Shown here one piece after another: positions 53,846 to 62,522 of a stretch of 64,000 nt of DNA (positions are counted from its first letter, which is position 1; every line of letters begins with the position of its first letter). The notes beneath the pieces were generated by a model, which was not told the DNA's origin, ran no database searches, and worked only from the letters and a program-made list of their open reading frames with translations. The stretch is from assembly GCF_012641475.1 (NCBI RefSeq), contig NZ_JABAIL010000004.1, positions 496,001 to 560,000 on the forward strand. Reading direction: 5' to 3'. The translations under genes were made by a program, and so were the position numbers. Origin of the DNA: Flammeovirga agarivorans. Its GTDB lineage: Bacteria; Bacteroidota; Bacteroidia; Cytophagales; Flammeovirgaceae.

Positions 53846-54607
53846 TCACAAGCCGTACTTCTTTAAAAAGTGCGGCTTTTTTATTTTTCCATGTAATGCA
53901 AGCCACCATCTAAAGCAAACGATATTTAAAGAAAAGAAGCTAGCTCCTCCAATCACAATTCCCCAATTCCATAATATCATTGGGTCTCCTAAAACATAAT
54001 ACCTGAATGTACTTATCAAGAAAATACCAAAAGTCACTTCGATAAAGAATTGAATTGACCAGAAACTCGTTTTCACCCTAACATAAGTCTTCTTCCAGTC
54101 AAATGATATAATGATTAACCATAAACAATTTAATGCTCCAAAAATTGAAACAGCTATCCATATTATTAAATGAATATTCATCGTTATGGTATCGGTTACT
54201 TGCACTTCAGTAAATAAGTAAGGTAAATCTTTGACAAAATACCCTTCCTCTCCTGTAATTGCATCCAATAAAAAATGTGTAGCAATACCTACAGATAAAG
54301 AAAATAATATCTGGAAAAATGAATAATGTCGGGTTTGTTCATAATACACATGGAACCGTATTGGGCTTACATTGGTCAACACCGGACGAATGATCCAATA
54401 ATTCAAATAATAAATCATTAAACCCGCCGGAATATCAAATAAGAAAATTCCAAATACTGTATGCCCTACTTTATCACTTACTTGTAATTCCAAGAAGTGT
54501 TCAAAGTCTGGTATCATACTTCCTATAATTAAAGCAGAAACAGATAGAAAATGAGAATACCTAAATAATGGCAAGACTGCCATTGGGTGAGCAATAGGAA
54601 TGGGCAT
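53846..54607 (-). CDS. DUF4184 family membrane protein (second copy)
   Basis: A 253-residue membrane protein with about six helices. The DUF4184 N-terminus is clear: PIPIAHPMAVLPLFRYSH, then ALIIGSMIPDFEHFLELQ with the conserved PDF, followed by VGHTVFGIFLFDIPAGLM and a conserved HFLLDAITGEEGYFVKDLP. The family resembles metal-dependent hydrolase-like membrane proteins (His/Asp positions) but activity is unknown. Only 24 bases separate it from the upstream paralogue. Its last ~10 codons encode the terminator hairpin of the convergent YceI gene. Confidence 0.82.
   Translation of the reverse strand: MPIPIAHPMAVLPLFRYSHFLSVSALIIGSMIPDFEHFLELQVSDKVGHTVFGIFLFDIPAGLMIYYLNYWIIRPVLTNVSPIRFHVYYEQTRHYSFFQILFSLSVGIATHFLLDAITGEEGYFVKDLPYLFTEVQVTDTITMNIHLIIWIAVSIFGALNCLWLIIISFDWKKTYVRVKTSFWSIQFFIEVTFGIFLISTFRYYVLGDPMILWNWGIVIGGASFFSLNIVCFRWWLALHGKIKKPHFLKKYGL
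53850..53884 (+). terminator. Terminator of the YceI gene embedded in the convergent coding end
   Basis: An 11-bp stem with one G-T pair (53850-53860 with 53868-53878), then a long T-run. The stem lies inside the last codons (KKYGL) of the DUF4184 gene on the other strand. Confidence 0.8.
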
Positions 54608-54631
54608 ATAGTTAATTAAGGTTATAATTCA

Positions 54632-55384
54632 TTACAACATGATTTTCTGTTCTTTTAGTTTAGCTTCCTTTTTTAGTTTCAATTTTTTGATCAAATATTT
54701 CCAATGAAATGATGTAAATATTAAACTATACATCAACGACCCGCAAACAATCACTCCTGTTTTTAAATAATTATCTGGCAAAGTCATATTGTACATTCTT
54801 ATAAATACTATCATTTCAGCTATCGTAAGCATTTCGATAAAAAAGAAATAATACAAATGGTCATATATCTTTTTTAAGGTACAATTAGATATATATTTTA
54901 CAATCTGAATAAAAACAATGAATGTACCTAGAATTGAGAATGTATACCAATTAAAAATAAAAAGCTTAATATGGTTATAGCCGAACCTCGATAAATCAGT
55001 GGAAAGTATAGGAAGTCTTTTCACAAAGAAACCATTGGTTCCACTTACCCCATCTAAAATAAGATGAGATCCAATTCCAATAATAATTGAGACTAATACC
55101 CACTTTATTGATAAAGCTTTTGGTTTATCATTTATTTCAAATGGTAAAACTTCTTTTAGTACCGGGAAACATATTTTTTTCCATATAAAATAGAAAGCTA
55201 ATGCTACGGGTATATCAAATAGGAAAACCCCTAATAAAGTATGGCCAAATTTTGAGCTAAAGTCTAAAATAAATAAATGCTCAAAGTCTGGAATAATACT
55301 ACCTAGCAACAACCCTATAAAAGAAAGTTGCTTTATTTTTTTAAAAGGAAATATATATGCCGTGTGTGCAAAAGTAATGGGCAT
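54632..55384 (-). CDS. DUF4184 family membrane protein (first copy)
   Basis: A 250-residue paralogue of the gene at 53846, with the same architecture: PITFAHTAYIFPFKKIKQ, LLLGSIIPDFEHLFILD, GHTLLGVFLFDIPVALAFY and SHLILDGVSGTNGFFVKRLP. About six hydrophobic helices. It lies 38 bases after the miaA stop and 24 before the next copy, so a miaA-DUF4184-DUF4184 operon is likely. The copies have diverged in their loops (the last ~20 residues differ completely). Confidence 0.82.
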   Translation of the reverse strand: MPITFAHTAYIFPFKKIKQLSFIGLLLGSIIPDFEHLFILDFSSKFGHTLLGVFLFDIPVALAFYFIWKKICFPVLKEVLPFEINDKPKALSIKWVLVSIIIGIGSHLILDGVSGTNGFFVKRLPILSTDLSRFGYNHIKLFIFNWYTFSILGTFIVFIQIVKYISNCTLKKIYDHLYYFFFIEMLTIAEMIVFIRMYNMTLPDNYLKTGVIVCGSLMYSLIFTSFHWKYLIKKLKLKKEAKLKEQKIML

Positions 55385-55422
55385 GTTAACAATGAGTGAT
55401 TAATAATGATAGTATAATTTAA

Positions 55423-56394
55423 TTATTTAGAGGAGGAATTAATAGTTGCTTTGACAAATTCGATTTTCCTTTCTAATTCCCATTCTACGGGCATCCAATT
55501 TATCTTCGTTTTTTTCTCCATTCTCCTAAACCACGTCATTTGACGTTTTGAAAATTGTTGTATTGATTTCAATAAAACCTCTCTCATCTCATCATATGTG
55601 ATCTCTCCTTCAAGATACTCAGTAATATGACGATACTCTAAACCATAAGACTTTAATTTTCCTGACTCTATTCTCTCAAGTAATGATTTCACCTCATCAA
55701 TCATCCCTTCTTCTAACCTCTCATTTAACCTTCTCTCTATTTTTGACCACCTTGTGTCTCGATCAATATTAATTGCAAAATTAAATGTTGGAAGGTTCTT
55801 AAATTCTACGGGTTTATAATGTGTTTCGGGTTTATATTTCAGAAAATACTCTATTTCTATAGCTCGCATTAATGATCTGGCTCTATGGCCAATCCCTTCT
55901 AATTGTTTTTTTTTATTAGGTACCAATTCAAGATAAAACTTTTGCATATCTTCTAGAGATTGGTTTTCCCATTCAGACCTCAATGCTTCATTCCTTGGAA
56001 TCCAAACTTCGTCATAACCATCTAAAGTAACGGCTTCAATATATAAACCTGTTCCTCCACATAGAATAGGAATATGATTATTTTTTAATATTGTATCAAC
56101 AGATTCTGCGTAAAGTTTTTGAAATAAATAAAGATTAAAATCTTCACCTGGCTCACAAATATCAATGAGATGATACGGAATATCTTTTCCTTTGATTTTG
56201 TATTCTGACAAGTCTTTACCAGTACCAATATCCATCCCTTTGAATACCTGTCTCGAATCAGCACTAATTACTTCTCCACCAATTTGACTGGATAAATGAG
56301 TTGCTAAAGATGTTTTACCACTCGCTGTTGGCCCTGTAATAACAATTAATGGAGTATTATTTAAAGATTTTTCTTGTGACATACTAATATTCAA
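55423..56394 (-). CDS. miaA: tRNA dimethylallyltransferase
   Basis: Adds the dimethylallyl group to A37 of tRNAs reading codons starting with U. The 323 residues include the P-loop ITGPTASGKTSLA, the substrate Asp/Ser block EVISADSRQVFKGMDIGTGKD, PYHLIDICEPGEDFNLYLF, CGGTGLYIEA and QFSKRQMTWFRR. A second ATG four codons in is equally plausible. Two DUF4184 genes lie immediately downstream. Confidence 0.96.
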   Translation of the reverse strand: MNISMSQEKSLNNTPLIVITGPTASGKTSLATHLSSQIGGEVISADSRQVFKGMDIGTGKDLSEYKIKGKDIPYHLIDICEPGEDFNLYLFQKLYAESVDTILKNNHIPILCGGTGLYIEAVTLDGYDEVWIPRNEALRSEWENQSLEDMQKFYLELVPNKKKQLEGIGHRARSLMRAIEIEYFLKYKPETHYKPVEFKNLPTFNFAINIDRDTRWSKIERRLNERLEEGMIDEVKSLLERIESGKLKSYGLEYRHITEYLEGEITYDEMREVLLKSIQQFSKRQMTWFRRMEKKTKINWMPVEWELERKIEFVKATINSSSK

Positions 56395-56433
56395 TGACGT
56401 TCTTCAAAAAAGAATACGATATTATAATATAAC

Positions 56434-56441
56434 AAATGTAA
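56434..56441 (-). promoter_or_regulatory. Candidate -7 element for miaA
   Basis: TACATTTG on the minus strand matches TAnnTTTG, 39 bases before the miaA ATG. No -33 match. Confidence 0.37.
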
Positions 56442-56509
56442 TACATCGATTACAGAACTTTAGTATTTGGTTTGTCATTAAAATTGAATACCTCTACTCT
56501 AAACTTTCA

Positions 56510-58012
56510 GTGTTAAAGGCCCTAAAACAAAATATAAGAAAATCAATATTAAAAAGCACTCAGAGAGAAGCTGATAGAAACTTTTTCCTATTCTCATGTT
56601 TTATGTCCATAGGTGGTTTCACTTGGGGGCTATTGTCTTTATATTTCGAACTTGATATAGCTAGCGTTATCCCTATAGGTTATGTAATTTTTAGTATTTT
56701 CAATATCTATTTTTGGGTAAAGAAAGAAGACAAAGCAATTCATAAAGCACTACAAACTTTCTTTTCTATCCTCTTGCCTTTCATATTTCAATTAATATTA
56801 GGAGGAGCAAAATCGACTGGTGTTGTAATGATTTGGTCCTTATTTGCACTTACTGCAACACTTGCATTCTACAAAGGCAAAGCCTTAATGTATTGGCTCG
56901 GAATCTTTGTAGTATTACTCGGCATTGTCATCTTAGTAGACCATGAAATTGAATACATTACCCCAAAACAGTTAAGAAATTATCAGATCTTTAATATTCT
57001 ATTACTGATTAATTTTTCAATGATATCTTCAATGCTATTCTTCTTGTCAAAGTTTTTTGTTGATCAGCAATTAAAGACAATGGATGAATTGGTCGAAACA
57101 AATGCCCAATTAATTGCTGCAGAAGAAGAAGTAAGACAAAACTCCGAGGAGATCTTTGTGATGAATGATATGCTGAAAGAGTCGAATAAAAAACTAGAGG
57201 GAGCTTATATTGAACTTGAAAAAACTAAAGACACAGAAATAGAAGCTATGAGCCACTCTATCTTTGAAAGTATAGATTATGCCAAACAAATTCAGAGTTG
57301 CTTTTTACCCCAAACCAATCGATTTAATGAAATCGTAAAAGACGGATTTATTCTCTTTAAACCTAGAGATGTTGTTTCTGGTGACTTTTACTGGTTTTAT
57401 AAACAAGATCATTTTATTGTGATTGCAGCAGTTGATTGTACAGGTCATGGTGTTCCGGGTGCATTTATGTCTCTCTTAGGAGCAGAATCTTTAAACAGTA
57501 TTATTGTTAATCGTCAGATTTTTGATTCTGCCGAAATTCTTAACCAATTAGACTATTTAATAAGAAAAAAGCTTAAGCAAGAAACTACAAACAATAAAGA
57601 CGGAATGGATTTAGCCCTAACCGTTTTCAATACTCAAACGAAGATAGTTTCGTTTTCTGGTGCAAAAAATCCATTATGCTATACAAAGGATAATGAGCTA
57701 ATAGTAATAAAGGGAGACCGACAACCTATCGGTATGTTCCATCCTGACCAAGCTCCCAAGGATTTTACAAAACACGAGTTTCCATACGATTCGAAGATGT
57801 GCTTTTACATGTATAGTGATGGTTTCCAAGACCAATTTGGTGGTGAAAAATTAAAAAAATTTATGCCCAAAAGACTTAAAGAAACTTTATTTAAGCACCA
57901 TACAATGAGTATGAAAGTTCAAAACAGTCTATTGGATAGTACATTTAACTATTGGAAAAAAGACGAACAACAAACAGACGACGTACTTGTTATTGGGTTT
58001 TCTATAGATTAA
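56510..58012 (+). CDS. SpoIIE-type protein phosphatase with membrane domain
   Basis: A 500-residue Ser/Thr phosphatase. The start is a GTG (LKALKQNIRKSILKS); no ATG is near. Residues ~25-195 have about six hydrophobic helices, ~195-250 a coiled coil (LVETNAQLIAAEEEVRQNSEE), and ~280-500 the SpoIIE/PP2C-like catalytic domain with RDVVSGDFYWF, AAVDCTGHGVPGAFMSLLG, GAKNPLCY and YSDGFQDQFGG, where Asp residues bind two metals. It is a signal transduction output, usually acting on an anti-sigma-factor antagonist; no such partner gene lies beside it. Confidence 0.92.
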   Translation: MLKALKQNIRKSILKSTQREADRNFFLFSCFMSIGGFTWGLLSLYFELDIASVIPIGYVIFSIFNIYFWVKKEDKAIHKALQTFFSILLPFIFQLILGGAKSTGVVMIWSLFALTATLAFYKGKALMYWLGIFVVLLGIVILVDHEIEYITPKQLRNYQIFNILLLINFSMISSMLFFLSKFFVDQQLKTMDELVETNAQLIAAEEEVRQNSEEIFVMNDMLKESNKKLEGAYIELEKTKDTEIEAMSHSIFESIDYAKQIQSCFLPQTNRFNEIVKDGFILFKPRDVVSGDFYWFYKQDHFIVIAAVDCTGHGVPGAFMSLLGAESLNSIIVNRQIFDSAEILNQLDYLIRKKLKQETTNNKDGMDLALTVFNTQTKIVSFSGAKNPLCYTKDNELIVIKGDRQPIGMFHPDQAPKDFTKHEFPYDSKMCFYMYSDGFQDQFGGEKLKKFMPKRLKETLFKHHTMSMKVQNSLLDSTFNYWKKDEQQTDDVLVIGFSID

Positions 58013-58024
58013 AAAAAATTAACT

Positions 58025-58059
58025 TTTGGCATTTATTGTCGGTTATAATAGTATCTTTG
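58025..58059 (+). promoter_or_regulatory. Candidate promoter of mltF
   Basis: A -33 TTTG at 58025-58028 and a -7 TATCTTTG at 58052-58059 (exact TAnnTTTG), spaced 23 bases, ending 32 bases before the ATG. Both Bacteroidota elements are present, making this the best promoter match in the window. Confidence 0.55.
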
Positions 58060-58091
58060 CTAAGGACTAATTTTTTACTAACAACTAATTC

Positions 58092-59576
58092 ATGATAGTT
58101 CGGTTTTACACTATTATCTCTTATTTCTTTATTTTTAGCATACTGTCTGCATGTAATACATCAAAAAAAAGTGATGTATCAGAAGCTACCGAAGTTGTTG
58201 TAGACACACCCGAAAAAGAGGAAATTATTTATAGCAACCATGATTTATCGGATATAAAAGAACGAGGAAAGTTAATTGCTCTTACTGCTTATAGCTCTAC
58301 CTCTTATTTTGTATATAAAGGTGAAACTATGGGTTATGAGTATGAACTTTTAAAAAGACTTGCTGATGATCTAGACTTAGAACTTCATGTAAAAGTAAAA
58401 ACCAATAGTGATAGCCTTAGAATTGCTTTACAAAAAGGTGAAGGTGATATTATTGCTTATGGTTTAGCTATCACAAAAGAAAGGCAAAAACTTGTTGATT
58501 TCACAAGCTCATTAATGAATATCAAACAGGTATTGGTACAAAGAAAACCTGAGAACTGGAGACATCTTCCAAAACATAAAATTGATAAAGCAGTAATCCG
58601 AAATGTAATTGAACTAAGAGATAAAGAAGTTCATGTTCGAGAAGGAACTCCCTATCAATTAAGATTAGAAAACTTAGAAGATGAAACTGGTGAAGACATC
58701 AATATTGTATTAGAAAACAAAAACATCTCTACTGAGGAATTAATTCACAGAGTAGCTGAAGGTAAAATCAATTACACAGTAGCTGATGAGAATATAGCTA
58801 AAGTAAATAATACCTATTACCCACAGCTGGATATTGAGACAGAAATCAGTTTTCCTCAACGTATCGCTTGGGCAACAAGAAAGCAATCCCCTCTCTTAAG
58901 AGATAAAGTAAGTCACTGGCTGGATTCAATGAAAAACACCACTGATTTTTATGTGATCTATAATAAATACTTTAAGAATACAAGGGCTCAACACAAAAGG
59001 TTCGACAGTAAGTATTTTAGTACTATTGAACATAGAGGTTTACTTTCTAAATATGATGACCTTATAAAAGAACAAGCAAAACCTTTAGGTTGGGATTGGA
59101 GGCTTTTAGCATCTTTGGTTTATCAAGAATCTAAATTCAACCCTAAAGCAAAATCATGGGTTGGTGCTGTAGGTTTAATGCAATTAATGCCTGCAACTGC
59201 AAAACAATATGGAGCCAACAACCCAAGAGATCCAAGACAAAATGTAAGAGCCGGCACTAAATATTTAAAGTGGCTTGAAGGCTTCTGGGATGGTATCGAA
59301 GATCCGAACGAAAGAATTAAATTTGTATTAGCTTCTTACAATGCTGGCCAAGGACATGTTCTTGATGCTCAAAGATTAGCTAAGAAATTTAACCATGACC
59401 CCAATGTTTGGAATGGTAATGTTGAAAAATATATGCTCCTGAAGAGTCATAAAAAATACTATAGAGATGAGGTTGTGAAATTTGGATATGCCAGAGGGAA
59501 AGAACCTGTCAATTATGTACAAAGTATCTTAGATCGATACGAAAGGTATAAAGAACTTCTCGATGCAAATCAATAG
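58092..59576 (+). CDS. mltF: Membrane-bound lytic murein transglycosylase F-like lipoprotein
   Basis: A 494-residue enzyme that cleaves peptidoglycan glycan chains with 1,6-anhydro product. A lipobox LSAC puts the lipidated Cys near residue 21. Residues ~55-285 form a solute-binding (SBP_bac_3-like) domain (IKERGKLIALTAYSSTSYF, YEYELLKRLADDL). The catalytic SLT domain ~315-455 has VYQESKFNPKAKSWVGAVGLMQLMP with the catalytic Glu, and ASYNAGQGHVLDAQRLAKK. This two-domain order is diagnostic of MltF. It has its own promoter and terminator. Confidence 0.93.
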   Translation: MIVRFYTIISYFFIFSILSACNTSKKSDVSEATEVVVDTPEKEEIIYSNHDLSDIKERGKLIALTAYSSTSYFVYKGETMGYEYELLKRLADDLDLELHVKVKTNSDSLRIALQKGEGDIIAYGLAITKERQKLVDFTSSLMNIKQVLVQRKPENWRHLPKHKIDKAVIRNVIELRDKEVHVREGTPYQLRLENLEDETGEDINIVLENKNISTEELIHRVAEGKINYTVADENIAKVNNTYYPQLDIETEISFPQRIAWATRKQSPLLRDKVSHWLDSMKNTTDFYVIYNKYFKNTRAQHKRFDSKYFSTIEHRGLLSKYDDLIKEQAKPLGWDWRLLASLVYQESKFNPKAKSWVGAVGLMQLMPATAKQYGANNPRDPRQNVRAGTKYLKWLEGFWDGIEDPNERIKFVLASYNAGQGHVLDAQRLAKKFNHDPNVWNGNVEKYMLLKSHKKYYRDEVVKFGYARGKEPVNYVQSILDRYERYKELLDANQ

Positions 59577-59577
59577 A

Positions 59578-59613
59578 AAAAAGCCTGTCAGATACAATTT
59601 GATAGGCTTTTTC
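59578..59613 (+). terminator. Terminator of mltF
   Basis: A 13-bp stem with one G-T pair (59578-59590 with 59600-59612), 9-base loop, T-run. Confidence 0.86.
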
Positions 59614-59887
59614 AATGTTAGGAGAATGATTAATTAAAATCATCAATTTTAAGACTGTAACCTCTAACTCATTAGCATTAAGAAGGTTACAATCTTACTA
59701 GAAGAATTCTAGAATAGGTTTTTTAGCGTATATATTACACTTTAGTTATTTTAGGTTTAAAAGACGATTATTTATTCTTAATTTTGCGTTAAATATTAAA
59801 TCTGTACTTGTAAATACTAACCACAAGGACCTTACAAGTAACACATATACATTCGACATCAAAGTCTGAAATTGTCCAACATTTAAG
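59614..59887. other. Intergenic region before the E1 gene
   Basis: The 311-base gap between mltF and the E1 gene holds the mltF terminator, then AT-rich sequence with the -7 candidate at 59779. I see no small open frame, RNA gene or repeat in the rest; the resulting leader of ~95 bases shows no known riboswitch. Confidence 0.4.
59779..59786 (+). promoter_or_regulatory. Candidate -7 element for the E1 gene
   Basis: TAATTTTG matches TAnnTTTG, 101 bases before the ATG; the leader would be unusually long. No clear -33. Confidence 0.35.
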
Positions 59888-62299
59888 ATGACAACAAAGC
59901 AAAATTTAGATTATAAATTCTCAAAAGAGGAAGTCCTCGAAGACCTGAGAATTGCAATCGAAAGTAGACACGCTAGTTTAATTGGTAGAAAAGAGGTATT
60001 CATGGGAAAAGCCAAATTTGGTATTTTCGGTGATGGCAAAGAAGTACCTCAATTGGCCATGGCAAAATTTTTCCAAAATGGAGATTTCAGGTCAGGTTAT
60101 TATCGTGACCAAACATTTATGTTTGCCATTGGTGAATTATCTATCCAAGAATTCTATGCTCAACTATATGCCCATACAGATGTTGAAGCAGACCCCTCTA
60201 GTGCGGGTCGTTGTATGAATGCTCACTTTTCAACAAGAAGCTTAAACCCTGATGGATCTTGGAAAGATCTTACTAAACAAAAAAACTCAAGCTCTGATAT
60301 ATCTTGTACAGCAGGTCAAATGCCAAGATTAGTTGGTCTAGCTTATGCATCAAAGTTATACAGAGAAAATAAAGACTTAAATGGTGCTGAAATTGCCAAA
60401 AACTTCTCAGTAAATGGTAATGAAGTAGCTTTTGGTACTATCGGTAATGCCTCTTCTGCTGAAGGCATGTTCTTTGAGGCCATTAATGCAGCAGGTGTCT
60501 TAAATATTCCAATGATCACATCTATTTGGGATGATGGTTATGGTATTTCTGTTCCAAATGAGTATCAAATGACAAAAAATAATGTCTCTGCTGCTCTATC
60601 TGGATTCCAAAAAGAAAAAGACACAAACGGATTAGAAATCTTTACTGTTAAGGCTTGGGACTACCCTGCTTTAGTAGATACATATAAAAAAGCTGTTGAT
60701 TTAGCTAGAAAGAATCATACTCCTGCAATTATCCACGTTATTGAGGTTACTCAACCACAAGGACATTCTACTTCTGGTTCTCATGAAAGATATAAGTCTG
60801 AGGATCGTTTAAAGTGGGAAGATGAGTTTGATTGTATCAAAAAAATGAAAGAATGGGCAATTGATGAAGGATTTGCTACTCAAGATGAAATTGATGCTAT
60901 TGAAAAATCAGCACTAAATAAAGTAAAAGAAGAAAGAAAAGCTGCATGGGATGCTTTCAAGGCATCAATGAAAGTAGATTATGAGGTGGCAGTAGATCTA
61001 TTAAAAAGAGCTACAAGTTCTCTTCCTCAAAACAATGATATTCTTCGTCTTTCAAAAGAATTACAAAAGACCATCAATCCTATTCGAAAAGATGCTATTT
61101 CTATTGTGAAAAAAGCACTTAGAGAGATGCGATTTGAAAACATTCCTGTTAAAGCAGAAATGCAAGCATGGTTGAAAAAAGTAAAAGAAGAAAACTACGA
61201 TAGATACAGCAGTTATTTATATAGTGAATCTGATGAGGCTGCTTTAAAGATACCTCCTGTTGCTCCTGAATATTCTCCAGATTCACCAATGGTGGATGGT
61301 AGAGAAATTATGCAGGCTGCCTTCGATAAGATTTTTGAAAAAGACCCTAGAGTTTTCGCGATTGGTGAAGATGTAGGTAAAATTGGTGACGTAAACCAAG
61401 GTTTCGCCGGCCTTCAGGATAAGTATTCTGAAATCAGAGTAACTGATACGGGTATTAGAGAAACTACAATTTTAGGTCAAGGTATTGGAGCTGCATTAAG
61501 AGGTTTAAAACCAATTATTGAAATTCAGTATCTGGACTATATATACTATGCTATGTCAACTTTATCAGACGACTTAGCTTGTTTACAATACCGTACTAAA
61601 GGTGGACAGAAGGCTCCTGTTATTATTCGCACAAGGGGGCATAGACTAGAAGGTGTTTGGCACTCTGGTTCTCCTATTGCCGCATTATTAAATTCACTTC
61701 GTGGTATTAATTTCCTAGTACCTCGTAACATGACTAGAGCTGCTGGTTTCTATAACACAATGTTGAAATCAGATGAACCAGCTTTAATCATTGAATGTCT
61801 AAATGGCTACCGTTTAAAGGAAAAAATGCCAAATAATTTAGACGATGTTTGTACGCCATTAGGTGTTCCAGAGGTCATTAGAGAAGGGTCTGATATTACT
61901 ATTGTTACTTACGGTTCTATGTGTAGAATCGTGATGGAAGCAGCAGATCAATTGGCAAAAATTGGTATTAATGTTGAAGTAATTGACGTTCAAACTTTAC
62001 TACCATTTGATGTAAATCATATGATTAAAGAGTCTATCAGAAAGACTAACCGTGTAATTTTTGCTGATGAAGATATGCCAGGTGGTACTACAGGGTATCT
62101 GATGCAAAAAGTGATTGATGAACAACAGTCATTTGATTTATTAGATTCTAGTCCAGTTTGTATTGCTGCTCGTCCTCATCGACCTGCTTACTCAACAGAC
62201 GGAGATTATTTCTCTAAACCAAACGCAGAAGATATATTTGAAGCTGCATATAATATTATGAATGAAGTAGATCCAGTTACATTCCCTGAGATTTATTAA
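59888..62299 (+). CDS. Fused alpha/beta E1 component of a 2-oxoacid dehydrogenase complex
   Basis: An 803-residue thiamine-diphosphate-dependent decarboxylase, most likely for branched-chain 2-oxoacids or pyruvate. Residues ~1-370 are the E1-alpha half (FRSGYYRDQTFMFAIGEL, GQMPRLVGLAYASKLYRE, TPP motif FGTIGNASSAEGMFFEA ... IWDDGYGISVPN). Residues ~465-803 are the E1-beta half (FAIGEDVGKIGDVNQGFAGL, ETTILGQGIGAALRGLKPI, RTRGHRLEGVWHSGSP). The fusion of alpha and beta in one chain is frequent in Bacteroidota. No E2 or E3 gene is adjacent, so the complex is assembled from distant loci. Substrate is uncertain. Confidence 0.92.
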   Translation: MTTKQNLDYKFSKEEVLEDLRIAIESRHASLIGRKEVFMGKAKFGIFGDGKEVPQLAMAKFFQNGDFRSGYYRDQTFMFAIGELSIQEFYAQLYAHTDVEADPSSAGRCMNAHFSTRSLNPDGSWKDLTKQKNSSSDISCTAGQMPRLVGLAYASKLYRENKDLNGAEIAKNFSVNGNEVAFGTIGNASSAEGMFFEAINAAGVLNIPMITSIWDDGYGISVPNEYQMTKNNVSAALSGFQKEKDTNGLEIFTVKAWDYPALVDTYKKAVDLARKNHTPAIIHVIEVTQPQGHSTSGSHERYKSEDRLKWEDEFDCIKKMKEWAIDEGFATQDEIDAIEKSALNKVKEERKAAWDAFKASMKVDYEVAVDLLKRATSSLPQNNDILRLSKELQKTINPIRKDAISIVKKALREMRFENIPVKAEMQAWLKKVKEENYDRYSSYLYSESDEAALKIPPVAPEYSPDSPMVDGREIMQAAFDKIFEKDPRVFAIGEDVGKIGDVNQGFAGLQDKYSEIRVTDTGIRETTILGQGIGAALRGLKPIIEIQYLDYIYYAMSTLSDDLACLQYRTKGGQKAPVIIRTRGHRLEGVWHSGSPIAALLNSLRGINFLVPRNMTRAAGFYNTMLKSDEPALIIECLNGYRLKEKMPNNLDDVCTPLGVPEVIREGSDITIVTYGSMCRIVMEAADQLAKIGINVEVIDVQTLLPFDVNHMIKESIRKTNRVIFADEDMPGGTTGYLMQKVIDEQQSFDLLDSSPVCIAARPHRPAYSTDGDYFSKPNAEDIFEAAYNIMNEVDPVTFPEIY

Positions 62300-62315
62300 T
62301 AGATATTCAATAACT

Positions 62316-62356
62316 AAAAAAGAGAGTGATTCATAGTGAATCACTCTCTTTTTTTA
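62316..62356 (+). terminator. Terminator of the E1 gene
   Basis: An 18-bp perfect stem (62316-62333 with 62337-62354) with 3-base loop and T-run: the longest in the window. Confidence 0.92.
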
Positions 62357-62385
62357 TAAAAAAACCACCTCAATTGAGATGGTTT
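62355..62385 (-). terminator. Terminator of the xseB-permease unit
   Basis: A 10-bp stem with one mismatch (62362-62371 with 62376-62385) and 4-base loop, then a run of U on the minus strand. It lies next to the E1 terminator and faces the other way. Confidence 0.75.
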
Positions 62386-62522
62386 CTTAGAAAATAACTT
62401 GCTGCATTTCGAGGGAGTTCCTCACAAGTTAATCTCAGTACAAATTTTATAATTTTTATCTTTTTCTACAAGTGATAGAAAGATCAAATTGTTTGAATTC
62501 TACATCTTTAAGATAAATTCAC

